From NCBI GenBank assembly GCA_949317995.1, contig OX439036.1, forward strand, positions 8,102,356 to 8,166,355: 64,000 bases of DNA. Reading direction: 5' to 3'. Source of the DNA: Acholoe squamosa (taxonomy: Eukaryota > Annelida > Polychaeta > Phyllodocida > Polynoidae). Shown one piece after another: positions 10,971 to 22,430 of the stretch. Numbering within the stretch: position 1 is the stretch's first letter; every line of letters begins with the position of its first letter. Position numbers and translations under genes: made by a program. Under the pieces are notes generated by a model, which did no database searches, was not told the origin of the DNA, and saw only the letters and a list, made by a program, of their open reading frames with translations.

Positions 10971-13912
10971 GGGTCATTCCACGTTTTACTGGTCAGGTGG
11001 CTTCTTGGGCATATAATAGCAAGGGAAACACTTCTACACCACCAATAATATTTTTATTCCTTAGTGGGGGGTCACAGCTAAGATTTCCATATGGTTTGGG
11101 TGGGTCTTGGGGCATAATTTATCTTCTATATGCATTTAATTATAAATTTTCATGTGGGGTACGTTAATGATAGAGCCTATCTAACCTGGTTAGGGAATAT
11201 TATCAGTGTTCTTATTATATGCAATTAAGAGGTACCCTAGGGGGGAGTCTTCCATAAAAAATTTTTTCATGTACTCCGGGAATTACCCTTGCCAGGCACA
11301 TATAAGTGATTTTCAATGCACACCGCAATCATTAACGTACCCCGGGCTTTTGCCTCTAAATAGAATAAAATAAACCAAATACATACAATTCCCACAGTCT
11401 ATGGCCACTTTTAGAGTAAATACATCATGCCTGAACAAGAATTGTGGCCAAATACAGTCTGGTTTGGCTGTATGGGGGGTCTCTTCGTAAGCGGGGTACG
11501 TTAATGATCAGCGGCGGGAAAAACAGCCCGGGAAGAGAAAAATGACTTCCTGTTGCCCGGCAGAAGTGGCCTGCATCCGGGTACCGTGTTTCAGCTCAGA
11601 GGAGGTCACAGCTTGTTTATAGCTACCCCTAGGCAGAGTTCTAATGCAAAAGGAACCCCAAATTCGCGAAAAATGTAAGGAAATTCCATGAAATTCTGAT
11701 GAAATATTGTTGGAGATGTCTGTGGGGGGCCGTAGATCACTTTTTGTGTACCGAAACGATGTATTTTGGATGCTAGCGGGTAAAATGTGTTGCCGGGTGA
11801 GGCCTGCGATGCAGCCCGGGGCCCCAGGGTGAAGCTTTGGCCACCCCGGGCTGTATTTTCAAAATTGGGGTACGTTAATGATTTTTCGCTCGGCAAGCAG
11901 AATTTGGCCTCTCCTGGCCGAGATGATGTACCCTTGGGTCTAAATTGTTGATAATCCTTTAGAATAGGACCCCCTACGTGTGTAAGATGCATTTTGGGCC
12001 ATGTTTGGGTGTTTTGAGATGACCCCCCCCACCCCAATTTGGGCTTGAATGGCCAAATTTCTGCCTCGTCGTGGACTTTTAGGCCCCCTCACGGCCAAAA
12101 TTGTGCTTATCCCATGGTTTTTTGGGGTTATATTCCTTCTCCTACCTCTATTTGGGCATTTTGGTGTGTTAATCCTCCTGTGGGATCGAAAGCATACCCA
12201 TAGTGGCCAAATTTAAGGAGATAGTGCTCGTCAGTCATTAACGTACCCCGGTGGCAAGATGCTTGCCTACTGGTCGCCATCTTGGATTCAGGGGAATGTT
12301 TTATGGTGGGTATGTTAGACATGTCCCCCCTCTGTTGTGTTGACCAGGTAACCTCACCCTTGCACAAAGCCCCCACTGCTGAGTGGTTATAAACCTTTGC
12401 GATCATTAACGTACCCCCCCTTCTTATTCTGCATTTTCCACACAAGTGGCACTTCCAGTGCACATAGCTCCATAATATTTCACCATGACATGCCCCTATG
12501 GTACCTCTAACTCACACAAGTGCCATTGGTTAGATACTGAATACTTTTTTCCAAAGAATTTTTGTGGTGGGTATATTTCAGCATTTTTCTTATATTTTGT
12601 CAGTATAAATTTCCATATTAGCAATTAATCAGCTGATTGAACTTCCGGGGTTACTGTACATCATTTGTAAGCATATAGGAACATGATGAATATTTTTTTC
12701 CTATTTATTTATGTATATCTTATCAGTATTCAAACACTAAAAAATTCCTTATTATCTTAAAATTACTGATTTCCTCACTATGAATTACCATATCAGCATA
12801 AAAACCTCTGATAAAATCTTTGGCGTTGTTGTATATCCTTTGTCAGCATATAGGAACTTGTTTAATCACTATTTACCTTTTTATTTAATGTATTTCTTCT
12901 CATTATGTGTGTGATGCCAATGGTATATGATAGTGTATAGGTGAGCTGTGGCCATTCTTTGATAGGTTAGCAAATGGGGTACGTTAATGACCGGTAGGAG
13001 GATTTTGAGATGGTTAAAGTTCTATTGTTATAGTGCCAGCTTATCATCTTGTATGGTGTTTCTATTATTTGTATTCAATCATAGACATGTTTGGCTTATG
13101 AGAAAATACTATTTGGTGTAAAAAAAGATGCATTTTAGCACCCCATGGCATGCATGCTTTGCGGGAAGTGTAGAAATTTTGTGATTTTTAATTTTCAAAG
13201 TGATATTAAACACCCAAGATGGGCCTTATGCAGGGTTAAATGAATCTAGATAGGTAGTACAACCTCTCTTGTGATGGTTTATGTGATAACAATGGCATAT
13301 GATGATGTATAGATGAGCTGTGGCCATTCTTTGAGAGGTTAACAAATAGGGTACGTTAATGATAATATGTGTAATATAATGGCCTCTACGCAAGCACCAA
13401 CTATGAAGTATAGGTATGATATATCAGGCCAATTCTAATTATTATGTACAGTAGGTCCACTAGAGACAATGGACAGTTAATATAGTCATTGTATGAAGAA
13501 TTTTGAATAAGCTAGGCTAAAGTTAAAAAATGGTAAAATAAATTCACAAATTTTCACATTTTCCAATTTATCCACCTATGCGTAACTTCAAGAGTTTTCG
13601 GGCCTCACTTTAGCTTTTTGGTATACATAAAGTCATGTATTGTACCAGTCTGGCCACAATATTTGGTGTTTCCAGGCCTCTTATTAGTGGTGTTATTCAT
13701 GTTTGATTGATTACGATCATTAACGTACCCCCTTTTTAGAAGGTTTTACGGCATCTGCGATAAAAACTGACCCCCTAGGAGTTGGATCCTTGAATGAAAC
13801 TTTTTAATAAGCCAAGATATAGGGCTATCAATAAAATATAATGTTATTAAGAAATACTGAGTTTGTAGATTCTTGATCCAGGCCCCCCCTGACCAGTAAA
13901 ACTTGGAATGAC

Positions 13913-13914
<2 letters not shown>
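10971..13914. mobile_element. 2.9-kb TIR element with nine internal 16-bp motifs
   Basis: The left end 10971-10994 (GGGTCATTCCA then GTTTTACTGGTC) is repeated inverted at 13891-13914 with one mismatch, and both ends abut (TA)n. The interior contains nine copies of GGGGTACGTTAATGAT or one-base variants, five on + and four on -. Parts of the right half are an eroded tandem repeat: about 80 bp at 12909-12991 recurs at 13283-13363, and another pair recurs about 175 bp apart near 12605-12906. Open frames on the minus strand (11606-12037, 12128-12463) match no transposase I know. Probably a non-autonomous element. Confidence 0.7.
11156..13731. repeat. Nine dispersed GGGGTACGTTAATGAT motifs
   Basis: Copies start at 11156(+), 11328(-), 11493(+), 11867(+), 12234(-), 12402(-), 12976(+), 13348(+) and 13716(-). 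Six are exact; 12234 and 12976 end in C instead of T, and 13348 has AGGG instead of GGGG. Intervals are 172, 165, 374, 367, 168, 574, 372 and 368 bases, close to 1, 1, 2, 2, 1, 3, 2 and 2 times a unit of about 185. Most flanks have diverged while the 16-mer has not, which suggests a binding site or recent homogenisation. Confidence 0.85.

Positions 13915-13963
<49 letters not shown>
13915..13963. repeat. (TA)n microsatellite
   Basis: Uninterrupted AT dinucleotides directly abutting the right end of the 2.9-kb TIR element. A shorter run abuts its left end, as expected if the element inserted into TA-rich DNA. Confidence 0.9.
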
Positions 13964-13966
<3 letters not shown>

Positions 13967-15518
13967 ACAATCATTTAAATGCAAAAGAAACTGCCCATAG
14001 TGGACATGTGTAAAGCTTGTTTAATTAACCATTTTGAGTCTATGACGTCATCAGAGGGTCACGTGACCCGAGTGTGAAATTTGTAGCCTACTCATTTCAC
14101 AGGAGCCGTGAAATACTGTGATGTACTACAATCTCTATGGCACCTAAATATTTCAACGTATTTACCATAAGATGAATGATGATAGCAAATCTGATCTGTA
14201 CAGAGACTCATTTTACTTATTTCATTTTTCTATTATCCTTCAGTTTCTCATTTCTTCCTGTAAACTTACCCTCTCCGAACTTATTCTATGCATGTTTTCT
14301 AATTTTATTTTTAATTCTATGATTAATCTGCTCTTGTGGATATCTTCCCTTCTCTGTAGCTGCTTTCATCATCACGTTCATTAATGTATCTTTCATTATT
14401 TCCCTTCCTTTTGGTTATTGATGGTTCTTTTTCTCTGCTAGGACAAAGTAGTCCCTGATCCCTCAGTAACCACAGAGGCGAGGGTCTGCCCAAATACAAC
14501 TGACAGCTATAACCAGATTGACTGTGGCCTACCCAGGCCAAGCACCAAATCATTCCGCCCACCTTCTCATCCCCTGACACATAACATGGACTATTACAAT
14601 CAATGATACTTTAGGTTCTTGGCACATGAGACCGCGCTTCAGATCCATCTCTTCTGCCTACACATTCTACATGCCTTCTTTCTAGCTTAATGATAGTTTC
14701 ATACAATCCTTCCCTAACTCCTTCCTCATTCTGCCTGCCTCTCTCTGGATGTCCATTTTTCTTTCATTCGTCTTTCAGCATTACTTTCCCTCTCTTTATA
14801 CCACACTTGTTCAGCCAACTTTCTAATGAATGCTCTCAATTCATCTTTACTTTTTTATTTCTCTACCCACACCTTTTCAAATTGAACGCAGGATGTGAAA
14901 TGTGCCATTTGGCTCAGTAAGGCCTAGCATTGACTGTAGGTAGAAAGTATCAGTGGATTGCTGATGTCTGTTTGTGAATGGTTGAGGGGAGTCAGCCATC
15001 TTGTTTCATCAATCATTGACCAGACCCAGACTGGGTGTGGCAAGGGGGATCAGACAAGTAGGCAATAAATACCAGACTTGTCCCGCACTGATCCATTAGC
15101 CATGCCCTACCCTACTAACCCATCCCCTCCTTCTCAATGAGAATTCATTCTAAGATGCAAGTCCAGACCCTACCTTACCATAGACCTTTATAACATAGAG
15201 ACCACTCTCAGCCCATGGTTACTGAACCGATACTAGAACTTGGGTGAGGTAGGATCCTGTGATGAGAATCAACATGGATGACACTAGCTCTCGAGACCTT
15301 TTTCACACCGAACACAACCTCAACCATGTTCAGTAAGCACTGCTCTATTTGCCCTCTCCAAATACCCAGCCCTAAAGCCTCCTTTTTAACCAAACTACAC
15401 TTTACCCCCTTTGCCACCCATAGCCATTGGATACTAAACCTGGACTTGAACGTGATTGGTTAGGTCGGGTTCTGTGTGGTGAATAGACATGGAAAAAACT
15501 TCTCACGACACTATGAAG
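13964..15518. other. Repeated-segment copy, non-coding
   Basis: Diverged relative of 36660-38060: both contain the CCACAGAGG...CTATAA landmark (14475; 36955), a CATTGACCAGACC/TAGACCAGCC...GACTGGGTGTGGCA stretch (15005; 37480) and CACTGCTCTATTTGCCCT (about 15340; 37567). Pyrimidine-rich, no gene supported. Confidence 0.5.
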
Positions 15519-15743
15519 TACCATAAAACCCCGATCATAAGCCAACCTCTGTCATAACCCGGAGGTAGAATTTGTTGTTTTAGTAAAAGCTGATTTTGGT
15601 GCTTAATTTCCACCATTTTTCTTTAAACTATCCTGAAAAAAACAAGGTGATAAGTCGGGGGGTAGACTTCAGCAATAATTAGAAGTCAATTTTGACCAAA
15701 AAATAGCAAAAAAAGATCGGCCTTTGACCAGGGTTTTACAGTA
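15519..15743. mobile_element. MITE with TACCATAAAACC ends
   Basis: A 225-bp segment whose left end TACCATAAAACCCCG is imperfectly inverted at the right end (GGGTTTTACAGTA). The inner flanks (CATAAGCCAAC and GATAAGTCGG) are also repeat-like. It shares its end sequence with the larger element at 17366-18152. No coding capacity. Confidence 0.5.
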
Positions 15744-17365
15744 GGTTCCATTCAAATCCTATTACTGGCTCCCTGGCTGGTGAGGAGCTGGATTCCTTTA
15801 AGAAGTTCCTTTTATACGATTTCTTTTTGCCCTCAGCATTGCCACATCCCTGTGCCACCCTTGCTCTGCCTCCTCAGTCCGCTTTTTTTTACACCTTTTA
15901 CGTTTTCATTCCATTATTTCTGACTTAGGGAGTGATCATTCTTTCACAACAGAGGGAGGGGGCTGGTGAATGTAAGTGCAAAAAACAATCTGCCCCCCCC
16001 CCTTTCAAGGTGTCAAATTTGTTTGACCCCCTGAAGGGCTAAAAATCGCATGCCACTGCGCCCTTTTAAACTATAGTATTGTGTGGGCTTTTTCACTGAG
16101 TCAGGTGAAAATTTTTTTACCCCCTGGTCAAGGGGTCGAAAACATTCTGACCCCCTCAAAAACCCAAGAGCCCCCCCCCCCATGTTGTTCAAAATTGATC
16201 ACTCCCTTATTATAGAGACAGTGGCCAATGCTGTCAGGATGTCGCTCATACACCATTTCCTGCTTTACTTTATATATAGCGTATACATCAGCATGCAATT
16301 TAGAGAAGCAAGTCTAGCCAAAATGTTCTAATCTCTTCTCTAGGCATCACCTCGGTTCAATATCATTTTCCATTAATTGCCCCTATTGCCTTGAACTAGA
16401 CATGAATTATTGCTAGCAGTGTCAGGGGTCTCAGAAAGGTGTGGATGGGGTGGACGGAAAGCTAGCACTGAACCCTCGCCCCATCACATATAAACCAAAG
16501 GCCTTCTACTTAAGGACGGCAGGGAAAGCATGTAGGGGTGGATTATTGGTATCCCCACAGAGCACATTGGGCAGGTACACTTTGTCCATGATGTGCAGTT
16601 ACCAAGAATAGCGCATTCTGTCATTCGTCACTCGAACGTATATGCTATTTTGCCAGATATTGCTATATTCCATCACTCACTCAAAAGGCAAATCCTGAAC
16701 AGATTATTTGGAGACAGGGACATTGGTGTAGTATATATTCATCGTCCCTGCGGCCCTCCATATTTGTCTCAATTTCGATTCTCCAAGGAAATCTAATGTT
16801 ATGACAGTCCTCAAATATTCACGATTCGATGTTATTGAGTACCTCTGCAGCACTGCCTTAATGCATTATAACAAATAACTAGGATGGCTATGACAGTTGA
16901 GATATAAGATTTCATGCAATGTCTACGTAGGTCCCATATTTCCAAGCATCGTGAAATGTCGGGAACAAGTCAGTTGGGTGTTTCACAAGGGGTCCATACT
17001 TGTTACCAGTCATAGGAAAATATTATTGTTAATTTAAGAGTGGTCAGAGGCTTATGACTGATGGTGTTTCTAGAAGGACTTTATTATCTTTAGTCATATT
17101 TCTCTTATGACTAGTTATATTTTGCTGCCTGTTTAGAAACACTTACCAGTCATAACTACATACTTATGACCGGTTCAGTTGTAAGTTTCGGTTGTAAGTT
17201 TATCATCAGTAAAAAGTTATAGTTTCAGTCATAGGAGGCAGGAAACCAGTGTAAAACTGGGAAAATACCCCTCTGTCAAATCTGAACAGGGGAAATGACC
17301 CCTTTAATGTCATTTGGAAGAGTGTAAATCCCCAAAAGTTACAACCAGTTATAACGCATGATTAT
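15744..17365. other. Repeated-segment copy, non-coding
   Basis: The part at about 16560-16800 is related to 38930-39180 (shared GCGCATTCTG/GTGCATTCTG, CCATCACT...AAAAG, GCAGCCCTCCA-like stretches). A poly(C)-rich stretch lies at 15990-16180. No gene supported. Confidence 0.4.
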
Positions 17366-18152
17366 TACCATAAAACTTGCGTATAGGCCGCGGCTTTTAC
17401 ACAAGAAAAGCCTCAGATGTATCCTATAGGATTTACCTGAACTCATGGTGTGTCCTATAGGCGAGGATTTTACACTATAGAACAGTACCTAAATGACCAA
17501 AATCTGACCCCAGATGAGTGCTATAGGATTTAGCCTAATTCTGGGTGCATCCTATATGCGAGAGCCATCCTATACATGAGGATTTATGGTAGGGCCCAAT
17601 GTATGATCACATACCTGGTTCCCACCAGTAGGCTGAACCCTCCGCCTACTAGTACCTACCCGGAGCATGATGCTGACCCTACGGGAATTTTGTATTAACC
17701 CTGCAGGGTCTGTATGATGCTTGAATGTAGCCCTGGGGAGGTACTCGCTAGGGCTGCATTCATGGATTAGGCTATATGCATTATGCCGACCAATGGCATC
17801 TAATGGTATCTAATATATATCCCTTCATGAGGATTCTTATCAGTAGGCAAATAAGGCTTATAAGGGCTGCACTGGTTGCTATGACATCACTGCTGCTCCT
17901 AAGAATGAATACCTTTAAAATTCTCTGTATAAGCTGCAGATTACAGACCTTTTCAGTCCCCTGGTGCAGCTTATAGGATGTTCCTGAGCTCAGGGTGTGG
18001 CTTATATGAGGTGTTTTGAATATATAGACCCGAATAAAGGCATCACTAAGGAATGGGCACCTTTTCAGACAGCTTATGTGGCTTATAGCAGTCTCTCAAA
18101 GTCAGGGTGTGCCGTATACATTGGTGTGGCTTATACGCTAGGTTTTACAGTA
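17366..18152. mobile_element. TIR element with TAC(N2)TAAAAC ends
   Basis: The left end TACCATAAAACTTGCGTATA is imperfectly repeated inverted at 18132-18152. The interior has several copies of a CCTATA(A)G/CTTATAnG-type motif followed by AGGATTT or GGTTTT, i.e. internal repeats of the terminus. Roughly 787 bp, no transposase. Likely non-autonomous. Confidence 0.45.
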
Positions 18153-18827
18153 GTTATTGATGGCTAGGTTAAGAGGGACTGCATTATATTAGGGAATATT
18201 TTTTTAGAAAATCTTTAAGTACACCTAGATATACCATATTTGTTGTATTAGAGCCCATAGTAGGCGCATACAAATCTATAAATGGCAGTCAGCTTATGTA
18301 TACTGCCTCTGTCAGCTTATGTATACTGCCTCTTTATGTAAGTGAGGACGTACAATTAGAGTAATTTACTAATAGACGCCCACCCCCAATAGGTGAAGTG
18401 CGGCGTTACATGTTTAAGTGAGCAGGGCATAATAGCCCTCATCCATGCTGATGGCTAGGCGGTTTACTACAAAAGTAGTAACTATGTGTCAGCTGTTTGT
18501 GACCTGTCTTCAACTCTCAGTTGTACAACTCAATTATAGGAAAACCTATGATCAATTTAAGAGTGGTCATAATTTTAGCAGGTATCCATGTGCAGTTAAG
18601 TCATGTTTAACATTAAAATGATATGTCAAATTTAACCAGAAACCACCCATAACAACATGTACAACATGATGGTAGTTTGTAAAATTACATTTGCATACAT
18701 TTGTGATAAACATGGCCATCAAATACCTCCACATGTTTTGACCCCTAGAACACCAAAAAGGAGTAATAAGATCTGTTGTAAAAAGTTATAACTGCAGTCA
18801 CAAACCAGTTATATCTCCTACCTGATT

Positions 18828-18912
<85 letters not shown>

Positions 18913-20254
18913 TACCCTCATGTGTCACACCTGATGTGTATATACATATCCATCCATGTCAGTAAATATTGCAACATGTTACTCCATTTTCTTTAGAGAA
19001 CATCACATGACAGCTAAAAACCTTTGCTATACCATACTAATAAAAGTCTTTGCAGAACCAAGCAACACAAACCGTAGCTTAGTAAAACGATTCAATACAC
19101 ATATACACAGCCTGTTCATTGTACATTACAGTCCAGTTTAGCAGGTCATTTCTGACACACTATGATTGTACACAACTCTACAACTCCCAATGCCATACCT
19201 ATAGGAATGATGGTACAACTTGAAGAGTGCACTTGCAGTCTGTTAGGAAATAACCCCTAGTCCCAGCAGATCATCAGGCTGTTCCTCAGTCTTTACCCTG
19301 GGACAGCAGCTACAGAGTCTGCAGGACACTGCCTTCTGTTAACCAGCTTAACCCTTCAAAGGCCGCTGATGCAGGAGTGCATCATGCCCATTGGTCATCA
19401 TGCTGCACCAATGAAGTGCTGGCGAGGCTGCTCATGAACACTTGTTTGGGCATGATGCATTAATGCATTAGTGGCACATAAAGGATTAACGGCTTCATCT
19501 TGTAATAATGCGGCTGTTCATTACTTTCCATGATGCACACACTGCAACCGGAAAAAACTCAATCAGGTTATCATGTGAGTTTTTTGGAAGCGCTGCGATT
19601 CTTTGTATATGTCACAATATACAGACTTTCTCAACAGGACGGAATTTCAAGTAGATTAGAGAAACACACTTATTCATAAACATGACCAAAGGCCATCGTA
19701 CTATAATAAACTATGCGACACATAGTGGGAAATGGAGGGCATGGTGCAGCATCAAAGGGGATGTCTAGTCTGCAGGGAAGTACTAAATGGGGATATATGG
19801 GGATATAGTGGCCTAGTGGGAGTTGCCCGGGTGGACGTATATGTCTAGAGTATGGGAGCTGTTAGTGTATGACACTGATGACAGCGAGGGAAGGTTGATT
19901 TCATCTACATGAAGTCCTTCTTCTGAATGGAATTGAAAATAGTCAGAAGTTCATTTAATAGATAAATAATACAATACCTGTGAGTACCCCATAGGTTCTG
20001 CATATTCAATCTCATATCCAACAGCCCACAACCTCCCATCCTGCCTCCCTTCTTACTGTCTATGTCCACCTATCCTTTTTATCACTGATTTCTGATTCAT
20101 GTCCGATCTCTTTTTCTATCCAAATCTTGATGAATCTATTTAAAATGCAGTTGCACACTCTATATCCTTCCTTTCCTTTCTCCTAACCTAACAACACATC
20201 CATAAATATAACATACAGAAGGCCTCCTAGCTATATTCTATACATTTATGTCTA
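18153..20254. other. Non-coding DNA with dispersed repeats
   Basis: It holds a compound microsatellite (18831-18911) and, at about 19345-19500, a dispersed repeat containing GAGTGCATCATGCCCATTGG and CACCAATGAAGTGCTGGCGA. Relatives of the latter occur at about 52640, 55190 and 55750, and it is the source of the 37-bp minisatellite unit. No gene supported. Confidence 0.45.
18831..18911. repeat. (TA)n(GT)n compound microsatellite
   Basis: About 50 bases of AT dinucleotides followed directly by about 30 bases of GT dinucleotides. Confidence 0.95.
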
Positions 20255-20425
20255 CACTGAAAACATGGAAGATCCAAAACTAGTCAGCGGTGACCACTTT
20301 AGGTCCTTAAGTTGACGATCCCTAAAACTACAACTTTAGGTAGTCAAAATGACGACTTTAGGTCGTCATTCTGATTGTCAATTAGAGGACCTAAAGTGGT
20401 CACCAGATCTTTCATGTTTTCAGTG
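20255..20425. mobile_element. 171-bp fold-back element, TA-CACTG ends
   Basis: CACTGAAAACATG at the left is inverted at the right (CATGTTTTCAGTG), flanked by TA on each side (20253-20254 and 20426-20427). The arms extend through GAAGATC/GATCTTT and GGTGACCACTTTAGGTCC/GGACCTAAAGTGGTCACC. The centre repeats ACTTTAGGT and GACGAC. No coding. It shares the TA-CACTG terminus with the 0.9-kb family and the palindrome at 38642. Confidence 0.7.
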
Positions 20426-20427
20426 TA

Positions 20428-21486
20428 TATGTAAGCCCTGTGCCGGTATCTGCTGTTGTAATAAGTCTCTACAGTATGCAAGTCACAAATCAGACCACAG
20501 AATCCTGGCTTCAGTTACCCGAAACTCTAGATCCCAGTACCACAGGGTCCATGCAGAGGTCTACCTAGGGTCTGTCTGTCCTATCAGGCTACTGTGGATT
20601 GCGACTGTGGTGTGTGATGTTTGCAGAGTGTGGTCTGACCAACCACTCTACAAGCCATTAGCCAAAGTCAATGACACAGAATACCTACACAAACAGCCTA
20701 CTGCATGCCAGATTCAAGGAGTGTAGACTAGGTACAAGTTATTGGCTACCTTTGGTGGTTTTTTTTTAACAATGAGTTTATTGAAAAAAAAAAATGTTGT
20801 TTATCAATCTTTAACATGAACACCTGAATATGTAAGAACAATGTTGGAAGATTCAGAGACCATTTTCTTTACTGTAAAGCTTTGCAATAGGTCTGCAGCT
20901 ATGAAAATGCATTTGCTATAAGCATGTTTCCTATATTTTATGCCCAGTAGAAGCTGAGCAGGCTGGAAGGTATGGGGGATGTGGGTTTAATTTTTTTGTT
21001 CTATATAATCTATAAGTCCATCCTGAAAAAGTGTGGGCTGTTAGAGGGCTGACATGCCAGTCCCATTGAACAGGACTCGAGTTGGGAACGTTCACAAATT
21101 GGGCAGGGAGAAAGTAACTATCCATTGAAATTTAGACATGCCAGAGCATATTATACTCAAGAATAAACACATGTCCAGTTCCTGGGAATATCCAGAGTAT
21201 TTCCTGCGAATATCCTGAGTCTTTCCCAAGAAATTCCTGAGCCATTCTCGAGATCTAGACTAGAGAAGTTTCTTGAGTATAAGGTGTTATGACGTGTCCA
21301 AATTTCCAGGGAAAAGCACGTTCTCTTTTCTTGCTGTATTCACAAGTCAGACTTGAGAAATTCCTGAGAAATTCTCAAGATCTTGTTCATTGGGGTGATG
21401 CATTTCTGACTGTGAGTAGACATACATTGACCAGAGCACTTGAAGCTGGGTCCAGAACCTAATCTGCTACTGGCAAGGTATTCTAG
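20428..21486. other. Non-coding left flank of the retroelement
   Basis: It carries the landmark GTCTACCTAGG...GACCAACCACTC (about 20560-20730, related to 7820 and 9325), a stretch of repeated TTCCTGAG/TTCTCAAGATCT half-palindromes (21175-21390), and the landmark CCTAATCTGCTA (about 21457, related to 42440 and 49090), which the retroelement interrupts. Confidence 0.45.
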
Positions 21487-21490
21487 AGTA

Positions 21491-21769
21491 CCTAGAAGTA
21501 TGCTGGACACTGTATTATTAATACCTCACAGGTGGAGTGGAACTGAACATTGTACTTTATAAATTACTGTATGTTTACTGTATGTACAAATTACCTACAT
21601 ACTAACTACTGTATGATTGATATTTCTTACATGTTGCCTAAAGCTGAATAAACCAGTGACAACTGGAAATAACACTATTTATAAGAGCCTTGAGATAATC
21701 ACACTATATACCACTAGTCTTATGATATTTCTCATATGACAACTTGATCATGCCAATCACTAGTATGAC
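21491..21769 (+). repeat. 5' LTR
   Basis: Identical to 36211-36489. It carries a TATA box (TTTATAAA, 21556-21563) and AATAAA (21647-21652) in the order expected for a short U3-R-U5. The ends do not show TG...CA at the boundary suggested by the AGTA duplication. If the LTR started at the internal TG (21501), the ten shared bases before it in both copies would be unexplained. The exact boundaries are therefore uncertain by a few bases. Confidence 0.88.
21556..21563 (+). promoter_or_regulatory. LTR TATA box
   Basis: TTTATAAA, 84 bases before the AATAAA poly(A) signal at 21647-21652. The identical pair lies at 36276-36283 and 36367-36372 in the 3' LTR. It would start the genomic transcript near 21590. 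Confidence 0.55.
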
Positions 21770-21773
21770 AAAG

Positions 21774-21790
21774 TGGTGGAGAACATCCTA
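21774..21790 (+). promoter_or_regulatory. Candidate primer binding site
   Basis: TGGTGGAGAACATCC starts a few bases after the 5' LTR, at the usual place for a tRNA primer site, and begins with the required TGG. I could not match it to the 3' end of a particular tRNA, so primer identity is open. Confidence 0.4.
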
Positions 21791-21825
21791 CTAAGATCCC
21801 ATCCCTCACAGGCTCATAAAATTTA

Positions 21826-21935
21826 AAGCTGGTAACACAACTAAAAACAATCATGCACACAGTAAGTTAAAGCTGGTACCGCAACTGGGAACAATCATGC
21901 ATACAGTAAATTAAAGCTGGTACCGCATACACACA
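21826..21935 (+). repeat. About 43-bp leader repeat, 2.5 copies
   Basis: TTAAAGCTGGTACCGCAACT-type units, each followed by an AACAATCATGCA...ACAGTAA stretch, recur two and a half times in the leader just before the 20-bp array. Confidence 0.75.
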
Positions 21936-21994
21936 GTTAGACCCACTCCACCCACCCAGTGACCTTGACCTTGACACCATACCCACCAAGGTCA

Positions 21995-22430
21995 CCAGTG
22001 AGATCTCCCACATACCAGTGAGATCTCCCACATACCAGTGAGATCTCCCACACATCAGTGAGATCCCCCACACATCAATGAGATCTCCCACACATCAAGT
22101 GAGATCTCCCACACATCAATGAGATCTCCCACACATCAGTGAGATCTCCCACACATCAATGAGATCTCTCACACAACAGTAAGATCTCTCATATATCAGT
22201 GAGGTCTCCCAAAACGTCAGTGAGGTCTCCCAAAACGTCAGTGAGGTCTCCCAAACGTCAGTGAGGTCTCCCAAACGTCAGTAAGGTCTCCCAAACGTCA
22301 GTGAGGTCTCCCACACGTCAGTGAGGTCTCCCACACGTCAGAGAGGTCTCCCACACGTCAGTGAGGTCTCCCACACGTCAGTGAGGTCTCCCACACGTCA
22401 GTGAGGTCTCCCACACGTCAGTGAGGTCCA
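21995..22430 (+). repeat. Leader array of about 22 tandem 20-bp repeats
   Basis: Units of consensus GTGAGRTCTCCCACACRTCA run head-to-tail through the untranslated leader up to the start of the open gag frame. Two subtypes occur in blocks: GAGATC...ACATCA to the left and GAGGTC...ACGTCA to the right. Each unit contains a GTGAG core, and the right-hand subtype adds ACGTCA, a CRE half-site. Two units are 21 bp. The position, between LTR and gag, is where Drosophila gypsy carries its tandem Su(Hw) insulator sites; the sequence is different. Confidence 0.9.

Noticed and set aside
11606..12463. Minus-strand ORFs of 143 and 111 codons inside the 2.9-kb TIR element
   Set aside because: No transposase motifs or family resemblance. 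The second runs through two copies of the repeated 16-mer, and similar frames are expected in GC-richer DNA.
20349..20726. 125-codon + ORF with a relative near 7574-7866
   Set aside because: Both lie in the dispersed GTCTACCTAGG repeat. The frame is not maintained between copies and there are no domain features.
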